A program made the translations under genes and the position numbers. The notes beneath the pieces are model-generated. The model searched no databases. It saw only the letters and a program-made list of their open reading frames with translations, and had not been told where the DNA came from. 64,000 nucleotides of DNA from Streptococcus sciuri (GTDB taxonomy: Bacteria; Bacillota; Bacilli; Lactobacillales; Streptococcaceae): contig NZ_JANUXX010000001.1 of assembly GCF_024814375.1 (NCBI RefSeq), positions 310,001 to 374,000 on the forward strand. The letters are read 5' to 3'. This document shows positions 58,085 through 64,000 of the stretch, one piece after another; within the stretch, counting starts at the first letter, position 1, and each line of letters starts with the position of its first letter.

Positions 58085-58824
58085 ACCTCTATCACCCTCG
58101 TTTTTTTCTGTAATTCCTGTACAACAGCTGTCGTACATTTGTCTGTTATAATCACTACCTTATCAATCGTATCAACTTTGACAAAGGCTTTTTGACCAAT
58201 TTTAGAAGCATCTGCTAACACAAACGTTTGCTGACTATTGGCAATGACAGCTCGTTTGATAGTTGCCTCATCAAAATCAGGTGTCGTCAAAAACTCGCTA
58301 TCAATACCATTCATCCCAATAAAAGCCTTATCAAGATTAAGGCGATTGACCTGTTCAATGGCCATATGCCCAACACTAGCATCCGTTGACAGTTTAACCG
58401 TACCTCCGATGATAATTGTCTTAATCCCCTTATCCACCAGAGCAGTCGCATGATGGATTGAATTGGTCACAACAGTCACCTCTAAACTGTGCAACTTTTC
58501 AATGAGAAATGCTGTTGTTGTACCTGCATCTATAAAAATCACATCACGCTGATCAATCATTTGAGAAGCAACTTCTGCAATTCGCGCTTTCTCATGAGAG
58601 TTTTTGATAGATTTTTGCTGATTGGTTAGCTCATCTTGTAACCCCTGTCGCAACTCAGCACCGCCATGCACACGCCTCAATTTATTTTCAACTTCTAATT
58701 CGTCTAAATCACGACGTATCGTTGATTCAGATGTATCAATCAAGCGCATCAGAGTCTCCAATGTGACCATTTGATCTCTTTTAAGCGTCTCCATGATAAC
58801 TTGCTTACGTTTTGATTTGAGAAT
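58081..58824 (-). CDS. fruR: DeoR-family fructose operon repressor
   Basis: About 247 aa. Seen: N-terminal helix-turn-helix (MVTLETLMRLIDTSESTIRR, DLDELEVENKLRRVHGGAEL) and a C-terminal sugar-phosphate sensor (FIDAGTTTAFL, FIGMNGID, DASKIGQKAFV). The start is unusual: homologues begin at the residue before LKSKRKQ, which here is an ATT (58822-58824) eight bases after AGGAGG. The ATG at 58869 is in the promoter spacer, and the next ATG (codon 11) would cut the first helix. Known: represses fruRKA; fructose-1-P is the usual inducer. Confidence 0.88.
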   Translation of the reverse strand: MLKSKRKQVIMETLKRDQMVTLETLMRLIDTSESTIRRDLDELEVENKLRRVHGGAELRQGLQDELTNQQKSIKNSHEKARIAEVASQMIDQRDVIFIDAGTTTAFLIEKLHSLEVTVVTNSIHHATALVDKGIKTIIIGGTVKLSTDASVGHMAIEQVNRLNLDKAFIGMNGIDSEFLTTPDFDEATIKRAVIANSQQTFVLADASKIGQKAFVKVDTIDKVVIITDKCTTAVVQELQKKTRVIEV

Positions 58825-58837
58825 AACGTCCACCTCC

Positions 58838-58851
58838 TGCAAACGATTACA
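58838..58851 (-). promoter_or_regulatory. cre site in the fruR leader
   Basis: TGTAATCGTTTGCA agrees with the CcpA site TGWNANCGNTNWCA except one base. It covers about +1 to +14 of the transcript, next to the ribosome site, so CcpA binding would block elongation or clearance. Confidence 0.6.
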
Positions 58852-58857
58852 GATATT

Positions 58858-58885
58858 ATTATACTCCATTTTCTATCATTGTCAA
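58858..58885 (-). promoter_or_regulatory. fruRKA promoter
   Basis: Perfect TTGACA (58880-58885) and perfect TATAAT (58858-58863), spacer 16 bp. Predicted start near 58851. Confidence 0.75.
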
Positions 58886-59111
58886 GCAAATTCTTTCAAA
58901 AACTAGTAAAAAAGAGAAGAGAAACTCGCTTCCTTTGCGGATTGTTTCCAATAACCACCATTAATAAATAGCATTCGTTTGTTTATGAATCTTTTAAGTT
59001 TTTCTTTTTAAAAACCACTCCCAATTCTAATGATGTAGATAAGATATATCATCAAGCCAAACTTATCCGCATTGTTGTTACTTGTCTTTGAAATAGGTGT
59101 TCTATACTTAG

Positions 59112-59423
59112 TTAGTTGTAATAGCTGGGGACATCCTTAACATCGCTAGATATTGTTTCTGCTTTTTCTTCATTTGCTACTTCAGATTCTTATTCCGTAC
59201 TGTCTAATGATTGAGCAGTCTTTGTATCGGTTATTCTACTTGTTATTGCTATATCAAACTTACCTACCTCTTTATCATATGATGCTACTGTACTCCCATC
59301 TACAATACTAACGTTATCTGTCATATCTGAGAGCACCTATGGTATACCCCCTGTGAAATGATTATCTCTGCTTGTATCTCGACTTATAAAACTGAATATC
59401 TCCTTTACTTTTTTAAATATCAT
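59112..59423 (-). pseudogene. Decayed small ORF in the fruR-fnr gap
   Basis: A 104-codon frame from ATG 59421-59423 to TAA 59112-59114 broken by two in-frame stops (after codons 28 and 77). The segments look protein-like, for example DNVSIVDGSTVASYDKEVGK and ESEVANEEKAETISSDVKDV. Family not recognised. The rest of 58886-59543 shows no gene I can support on either strand. Confidence 0.45.
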
Positions 59424-59490
59424 TTTTTCTTTCTTACTCACATATATGTCAAGCATTTTACTCAAAAAACTAATATACCACGTTAGATTG

Positions 59491-59524
59491 TCAAAAAACG
59501 TTTGAGTACACTCAAACGTTTTGA
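59491..59524 (-). terminator. Terminator after the ferredoxin-NADP reductase gene
   Basis: Palindrome AAAACGTTTGAGT-ac-ACTCAAACGTTTT with a T-run on the minus strand, 20 bases past the stop codon. Confidence 0.82.
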
Positions 59525-59543
59525 TATATCATGATTTGTGACA

Positions 59544-60542
59544 TTATTTTATCAGAGAAGTTGAGTGAACCACTCGCATATCTCGATCTGGGTAGATATA
59601 CTTGATTGCTTGGTTGACAGCTATTGGTGCCTCACCAAATCCAGTAGCAATCAAATCAATCTTGCCCTCGTAATCCGCTGCATCACCGATTGCATAGACA
59701 CCTGCTTGGCTAGTCTCAAGAAGAGAATTTACCAAAACATTTGAACGTTTATAATCAACATTCCAATTTTTAAGGTTTTTATTTGATGTTGAAAAGCCAA
59801 AGCTAACAATCAAAGCATCTAATGGCAACTCAACAGTTTCATCTGATTTAACCTTTTGAATCGTTAAACTGTTAGCTAATTGACCATCACCATCTAAAGC
59901 AACTGGCACATATGGAGTCATGATGTTCACATGTGATTGTTTTAGCACTTCAACGCTGTGTTCATGCGCTCGAAAAGCATCACGACGGTGAACGATTGTC
60001 ACGCTTTTAGTCAAACCATCCAAATGATTTGCCCAGTCAACGGCAGAATCACCACCACCACAGATAACAACGTCTTTGCCAACAAATTGGTCTAATTTAT
60101 GAACATTATAAAAAAGATTATTATCAGCGTATTTTTCCTCTCCATCAAGTCCTAATGTACGGGGAGCAAATGCACCATTACCGCAAGCAATGATAATTGA
60201 TTTTGACAAATGATCACCTTTTGTTGTTTTGATTGTGAAATGCTCATTTGTTTTACCAAAAGTCAGAACTTCTTCTTTCAAGCAGATAGACACCCTATCC
60301 TCAAAGCGAGCTAACTGCTCAATCAAACGCTCAGAAAGCTCAGCAGCTGAGACAGCTGGAAAGGCTGGAATATCGTAAATCAACTTTTCAGGATATAGCA
60401 CAGCAGGTTGACCGCCAAGCTCTGATAGACTTTCAATAATTTTTACTGAAACACCGCGCATCCCTGCATAAAAAGCAGCAAAAAGACCCACAGGACCACC
60501 ACCAATAACGGTAATATCATATATTTCACGATTTTCTGACAT
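59544..60542 (-). CDS. Ferredoxin--NADP reductase, thioredoxin-reductase type
   Basis: 332 aa. Seen: FAD-binding [21 protein letters not shown]-binding [17 protein letters not shown], and the C-terminal [15 protein letters not shown]. The CxxC redox pair of thioredoxin reductase is missing, as in the YumC-type ferredoxin/flavodoxin-NADP reductases. Overlaps nothing but starts directly after the GrpB-like gene, with GGAG inside that gene's end. Confidence 0.9.
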   Translation of the reverse strand: MSENREIYDITVIGGGPVGLFAAFYAGMRGVSVKIIESLSELGGQPAVLYPEKLIYDIPAFPAVSAAELSERLIEQLARFEDRVSICLKEEVLTFGKTNEHFTIKTTKGDHLSKSIIIACGNGAFAPRTLGLDGEEKYADNNLFYNVHKLDQFVGKDVVICGGGDSAVDWANHLDGLTKSVTIVHRRDAFRAHEHSVEVLKQSHVNIMTPYVPVALDGDGQLANSLTIQKVKSDETVELPLDALIVSFGFSTSNKNLKNWNVDYKRSNVLVNSLLETSQAGVYAIGDAADYEGKIDLIATGFGEAPIAVNQAIKYIYPDRDMRVVHSTSLIK

Positions 60543-61055
60543 TTATTTTTCCAACTCCTTATAAATTTCTTCGATGACTGATGTTTTATAAGCCATGTAA
60601 CTTTCGATATTTTTGGGAAATAGCCACGCTGCTTTCATTTTTGTTGCTCCATAAATCGCAACTGTATCAGGATGACTGCGCAAATAATCACGAAAAGCAA
60701 GGTGTCGTTTCAACTCAGGTGAATTTTCAGGACAAACATAAAGATGATGACATTGCAAATACTCTTTACCAGAATAAGCAAAAGCTTCCCTGCCTTCAAT
60801 CCCTAGATTTCCCTCATGAACATATCCAATACTTACTAATTTTTCAACAACCATAGATAAATCCGTCTCTTGAGCAATCACAACATCAATATCAATGATT
60901 GGCTTTGCTGCTAAGCCTTCAACAGCTGTGCTTCCAACATGCTCAATTCTAATAGCTAACTCACCAAGAACAGCACGCAATTCTTGCGCAATTTTTTCAA
61001 AATCATCTTTCCAACTTTCTTGATAAGAAAGAACAATGACCTCTTCTGTCCGCAT
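60543..61055 (-). CDS. GrpB/UPF0157 family nucleotidyltransferase-like protein
   Basis: 170 aa. Seen: RIEHVGSTAVEGLAAKPIID with the GS and D-x-D pattern of the nucleotidyltransferase fold (IIDIDVVI), and HHLYVCPENSPELKRHLAFR typical of the GrpB family. No biochemical role is firmly known. AGGAGG precedes the ATG. It is followed at once by the reductase gene. Confidence 0.87.
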   Translation of the reverse strand: MRTEEVIVLSYQESWKDDFEKIAQELRAVLGELAIRIEHVGSTAVEGLAAKPIIDIDVVIAQETDLSMVVEKLVSIGYVHEGNLGIEGREAFAYSGKEYLQCHHLYVCPENSPELKRHLAFRDYLRSHPDTVAIYGATKMKAAWLFPKNIESYMAYKTSVIEEIYKELEK

Positions 61056-61067
61056 GAAACCTCCTCA

Positions 61068-61098
61068 AAAATAAAGAGACATACAGTCCGCATGTCTC
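61068..61098 (-). terminator. Terminator after trmD
   Basis: GAGACAT / ATGTCTC stem with a nine-base loop eight bases past the trmD stop, followed by a T-rich stretch on the minus strand. Confidence 0.6.
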
Positions 61099-61106
61099 CT
61101 ATTATA

Positions 61107-61844
61107 TCACATATTTTTAGCTTTCGCGTCTTTCTCTGCGAGAATCTTTCGAAAAATAGCTTCTTCTTCCTTGCTAAAAACATAATTTTCCAATAAATCT
61201 GGACGACGTTCTAACGTCTTACGCAAACTTTGCTCAATACGCCATTTTCGGATATTCTCATGATGACCGCTCATTAACACGTCTGGTACTTTCATACCAC
61301 GAAAATCATACGGACGTGTATATTGTGGAAATTCCAAAAGCCCTGATGAAAAAGAATCATCTTGATGACTAGCTTCTTTTCCTAGGACATGAGGAAGCAA
61401 ACGAACCGTTGCATCAACAATCGTCATCGCAGCCAATTCTCCACCAGTCAAAACAAAATCGCCCAAAGAAATCTCATCGGTAATCAAGGTTTTAATGCGT
61501 TCATCATAGCCCTCATAATGCCCACAAATGAAAATCAGTTCAGCCTCTTGTGCCAACTCTTCGGCGTAGTTTTGATCAAATTTACGCCCTGCTGGGTCCA
61601 AAAGAATCATGCGCGGCTTTTTAGCGTCAATCTTATCAATGGTATCAAAAATCGGCTGTGCTCTAAGAAGCATTCCTTGACCGCCACCGTATGGTTCATC
61701 GTCGACATGACGAGCTTTTTCTGCATTCTCACGGAAATTATGATAGTTGATTTCCAACAGACCTTTTTCAGTAGCTTTACCAACAATCGAATGTTTAAGT
61801 GGGGCAAACATTTCTGGAAAGAGTGTTAGAATATCAATCCTCAT
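61107..61844 (-). CDS. trmD: tRNA (guanine-37-N1) methyltransferase
   Basis: 245 aa from the ATG at 61842-61844; upstream codons are inside rimM. Methylates G37 of tRNAs reading CNN codons, guarding the reading frame. Seen: [22 protein letters not shown], and the trefoil-knot SAM site [13 protein letters not shown] with [15 protein letters not shown]. Overlaps the end of rimM by 11 bases. Confidence 0.96.
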   Translation of the reverse strand: MRIDILTLFPEMFAPLKHSIVGKATEKGLLEINYHNFRENAEKARHVDDEPYGGGQGMLLRAQPIFDTIDKIDAKKPRMILLDPAGRKFDQNYAEELAQEAELIFICGHYEGYDERIKTLITDEISLGDFVLTGGELAAMTIVDATVRLLPHVLGKEASHQDDSFSSGLLEFPQYTRPYDFRGMKVPDVLMSGHHENIRKWRIEQSLRKTLERRPDLLENYVFSKEEEAIFRKILAEKDAKAKNM

Positions 61845-62352
61845 CGTCAAGTCCTTCCAAAACATCAACATCAATACGATTGCCAGCAACATCCACATTA
61901 AGCACAACTGGTGGAATGTATGGAAGCAATAAATCACGTTTTCCTTTACGTTTCACTACCCAGACATCATTAGCGCCAGGTTGTAAAATTTCCTTGACTT
62001 GACCAATCAAAACATCATTTTCATAAACATCAAGTCCAATGATTTCATGATAATAAAATTCACCATCATCAAGATTAGATAAATTTTCCTCAGCAACTTT
62101 TAAAGTGCAACCTTTGTATTTTTCAATATCATTAATATGATACATACCTTTAAATTTAACAATATCAAAATTCTTTTGTTTACGGTGACTAGCAATCTCA
62201 ACTTCAATAATAAAACGGTCTTTATCATCAAAAATCGCTAATTTTGAACCTTTTTGAAAACGTTCTTCTGTAAAATCCGTCACAGATAACACACGCATCT
62301 CACCTTGAAGACCTTGTGTATTGACAATTTTTCCAACATTAAAATAATTCAT
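61834..62352 (-). CDS. rimM: Ribosome maturation factor RimM
   Basis: 172 aa from the ATG at 62350-62352 with GTGGAG upstream. Seen: the RimM N-domain [20 protein letters not shown] and the PRC-barrel end with [20 protein letters not shown]. Known: helps 30S head assembly by binding S19. The rimM-trmD pair is standard; the rpsP gene often nearby is absent here, the tRNAs lie upstream instead. Confidence 0.95.
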   Translation of the reverse strand: MNYFNVGKIVNTQGLQGEMRVLSVTDFTEERFQKGSKLAIFDDKDRFIIEVEIASHRKQKNFDIVKFKGMYHINDIEKYKGCTLKVAEENLSNLDDGEFYYHEIIGLDVYENDVLIGQVKEILQPGANDVWVVKRKGKRDLLLPYIPPVVLNVDVAGNRIDVDVLEGLDDED

Positions 62353-62432
62353 GTCTACTCCACTTAACTTAGTCTTTATTATTGTACCATGATAGCGATG
62401 AAAAACCAGCTGCACTCTGCAACTGGTCAAGA

Positions 62433-62504
62433 TAGTCCGTACGGGATTCGAACCCGTGTTACCGCCGTGAAAAGGCGGTGTCTTAACCCCTTGACCAACG
62501 GACC
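62433..62504 (-). tRNA. tRNA-Glu (TTC)
   Basis: 72-base cloverleaf. Acceptor GGTCCGT / ACGGACT (last pair G-U), anticodon stem CCGCC / GGCGG with loop TTTTCAC reading TTC, T-arm GGGTTCGAATCC. Discriminator A, no encoded CCA. Confidence 0.95.
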
Positions 62505-62534
62505 AAAATCAATGTATAAAACCAATGAGGTTCA

Positions 62535-62606
62535 CTGGGGTAGCTGGATTCGAACCAACGCATGAGGGAGTCAAAGTCCCTTGCCTTACCGCTTGGCTAT
62601 ACCCCA
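62535..62606 (-). tRNA. tRNA-Gln (TTG)
   Basis: 72-base cloverleaf. Acceptor TGGGGTA / TACCCCA, anticodon stem AGGGA / TCCCT with loop CTTTGAC reading TTG, T-arm TGGTTCGAATCCA. Discriminator G, no encoded CCA. 30 bases upstream of tRNA-Glu, so probably one transcript. Confidence 0.95.
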
Positions 62607-62763
62607 AAAGCAAATATCATTTTACAGGAAAACAAGAAAACTGTCAATAACTTTTTGAAAAAAATTCAATTATTTAAAGAAGTCATGTCATTAGGGAAAA
62701 CTACATTGACAAAATACCTTATTTTTGGTATGCTTTTGGTACTTTAGGAAGTTAGGACATCAT

Positions 62764-63318
62764 ATGTATTACGTTTTAAAACATGATAAGGATAAGGTTT
62801 ATCTGCGTGATGCGGATGGACATTTGCTTAAGCTAAAAAGGGAGTTATTTGATTTCAAAATAAAAGCCGGCGATCGTATAGAACTTTATCAGGACACTGA
62901 TATGACAGTGGTCGTACCATTCGTTGAAGAAAAAGTACTTGAGATAGATGGGGAAAAATCCGTTAAATCTACTCTCCTACAAGGCATTTTAGACTTGTTT
63001 TTAGAGACACTCGCCATTCATAACAATCAGCTAGGCAACACCAAACAGATTTTTTCACAGTTTTTAATTACTTTATTTATGGCATGGAGTTTACTAGGTG
63101 TTATTATTATCGAAGTACTACTTTTTTTAGAATCTGTTTTGGTCTTTTTATGGAAGCTCTTTCTTCGTAGTTTCAAAGCTCTCCATTTGATAGACAATGG
63201 TAAACGTCTCCTCGAAAAACACAGACAAACAAAAAGCAATCAAATACAAAATAAAGTGATTGAAGAAAAAGAATACGACGACAGTGACACCTTCCAAGAA
63301 GATAACAAAAGTGAATGA
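62764..63318 (+). CDS. Streptococcal membrane protein of unknown function
   Basis: 184 aa from the ATG at 62764 (TTAGGAC upstream). Seen: a soluble N-terminal part resembling a small beta domain (YYVLKHDKDKVYLRDADGHL, IKAGDRIELYQDTDMTVVVP), a strongly hydrophobic segment at about 100-138 (one or two spans), and a charged tail. I do not recognise a functional family. The N-terminal part might be an S1/OB-like or regulator-like fold, which is an inference. Confidence 0.7.
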   Translation: MYYVLKHDKDKVYLRDADGHLLKLKRELFDFKIKAGDRIELYQDTDMTVVVPFVEEKVLEIDGEKSVKSTLLQGILDLFLETLAIHNNQLGNTKQIFSQFLITLFMAWSLLGVIIIEVLLFLESVLVFLWKLFLRSFKALHLIDNGKRLLEKHRQTKSNQIQNKVIEEKEYDDSDTFQEDNKSE

Positions 63319-63338
63319 GACGTCTCATTCACTTTTTT
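63311..63338 (+). terminator. Terminator after the unknown membrane protein
   Basis: Palindrome GTGAATGAGACGTCTCATTCAC followed by six T, overlapping the stop codon of the plus-strand gene and touching the end of the ClC gene. Confidence 0.75.
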
Positions 63339-64000
63339 AGGACATAAAATAAGCTCGAACAGCTCCAATTTCAGGTTCATTTACAACAAGAAAAATGGTG
63401 TCTCCTACTTGTAAAACCGTATCTCCAGAGACAACTTCTGCCTCACCTGTATGTAGCTGCGTTGTTATTAAAACATTTTTTGGCAATAGTAAGTCTTTCA
63501 CACGTTTTCCTGCCATTTTCTCTGAGACGGTGAGCTCTATCAAAGTTGGCTCTACGACTGATGTAGCTTTCTTAGGAGACATTTTATCCAACATAGCTTC
63601 ATAGATTGGTTCTCCTTTTAGCAAATCCATAACTAAATAAGCTACCAAAGTCACGATACCAAGTGCCATAAGTTGTCTCAAATCACCAACCATCTCGGTT
63701 ACCAAAATCATAGCAGTTAGCGGTGCTTTTGATACCGCTCCAAAGTAGCCCGCCATGCCAAGAGTAACAAATAAAGGCAAAAATTGTCGGCTAATAATGC
63801 CTAACTCGACTATTCCCAAACCAAATACCATACCTGAAAGCGCTCCAAGAGTTAGGATAGGGAGAAAAATGCCACCAGGAACACCACTACCATAGCTCAA
63901 CATGCTCCAGACAAAACGGATAACAAGGTACAAAAAAGCTGTCCAAATTCCTACCGAGCTACTAGGTAATGATACAATCAAGCTATTTCCACCTCCTAAA
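63337..64000 (-). CDS. ClC-type chloride channel/antiporter with TrkA-C domain, 3' part
   Basis: C-terminal 221 codons; the frame stays open to the right edge, so the gene is cut by the window and the ATT-region at 63981 with an SD-like stretch is internal. Seen: the ion-path motif SGVPGGIFLPILTLGA, further membrane helices, FGAVSKAPLTAMILVTEM, and a C-terminal RCK/TrkA-C-like domain (about 70 residues, VLQVGDTIFLVV). Known: bacterial ClC proteins exchange chloride or fluoride for protons or conduct them. Confidence 0.9.
   Translation of the reverse strand, partial: LGGGNSLIVSLPSSSVGIWTAFLYLVIRFVWSMLSYGSGVPGGIFLPILTLGALSGMVFGLGIVELGIISRQFLPLFVTLGMAGYFGAVSKAPLTAMILVTEMVGDLRQLMALGIVTLVAYLVMDLLKGEPIYEAMLDKMSPKKATSVVEPTLIELTVSEKMAGKRVKDLLLPKNVLITTQLHTGEAEVVSGDTVLQVGDTIFLVVNEPEIGAVRAYFMS

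Noticed and set aside
61389..61829. 146-codon ORF antisense to trmD
   Set aside because: Lies wholly within trmD on the other strand; no ribosome site and no protein-like motifs.
63961..63999. SD-like TAGGAGGTGG and a start near 63981 for the ClC gene
   Set aside because: The frame stays open to the edge and encodes a GGGNSLI-type stretch expected inside ClC proteins, so the gene is truncated by the window.

Overview
This is a 64 kb AT-rich chromosomal window from a Streptococcus. The evidence is the gene order rimM-trmD, truB-ribF-spx-UPF0223-suhB, pfkA-pyk, asd-dapA preceded by the lactic-acid-bacterial asd RNA, rexB-rexA (addBA), fruR-fruK-fruA, and a Wzy-type capsule locus opening with cpsABCD-E. 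I favour a member of the S. bovis/S. equinus complex, but the sequence alone does not fix the species. Most genes are on the minus strand. No rRNA, CRISPR array, intact prophage or insertion sequence was seen.

Layout. 1-6125 (minus): 5' end of the phosphate-binding lipoprotein pstS, rsmF, lrgAB, and the truB-ribF-spx-UPF0223-suhB run. 6126-8108: a plus-strand accessory islet with a nonsense-interrupted small ORF, a possible small helix-turn-helix protein, two tiny membrane proteins and a frameshifted RelA/SpoT-like gene. 8147-13906 (minus): pyk, pfkA, dnaE. 14089-15970 (plus): a GntR/YtrA-type regulator with an ABC transporter. 16025-25574 (minus): DUF2130 protein, folE, an orphan HsdS-like half subunit, a TMEM175-type channel, a lone ATP-cone protein, dapA, asd, the asd small RNA, cls and fhs. 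25733-27540 (plus): coaB, coaC and a PanT-like ECF S component. 27588-40839 (minus): a 12-gene capsule/exopolysaccharide operon. 41235-42953 (plus): phosphoglucomutase. 43007-58824 (minus): hisK, rexA, rexB, yitJ-like metF, metE and the fructose operon. 58886-59543: mostly non-coding with a decayed ORF. 59544-62606 (minus): ferredoxin-NADP reductase, GrpB-like protein, trmD, rimM and tRNA-Glu/tRNA-Gln. 62764-63318 (plus): a small membrane protein. 63337-64000 (minus): a truncated ClC channel gene.

How the genes work together. pfkA and pyk supply glycolysis. Phosphoglucomutase links glucose-6-P to glucose-1-P for sugar nucleotides, and the UDP-glucose dehydrogenase at the end of the capsule operon would give UDP-glucuronate. 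The capsule operon has an attached regulator (cpsA), a phosphoregulatory module (cpsB, C, D), a priming sugar-phosphate transferase, a WchF-like rhamnosyltransferase, three more glycosyltransferases, polymerase and flippase. MetE and the methylenetetrahydrofolate reductase fusion form a methionine module; fhs and folE serve folate metabolism.

Most notable observations. (1) The capsule promoter carries a G9 run between a perfect -35 and a perfect -10, and a C7-A9 tract lies in the first codons of the priming transferase gene; together they suggest phase-variable capsule. (2) cls and fruR lack ATG, GTG or TTG at the place fixed by a strong Shine-Dalgarno sequence and appear to start at ATC and ATT. 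(3) rsmF, truB and coaB each have a -10 hexamer exactly six bases before the ATG and no usable ribosome binding site, so they look leaderless.
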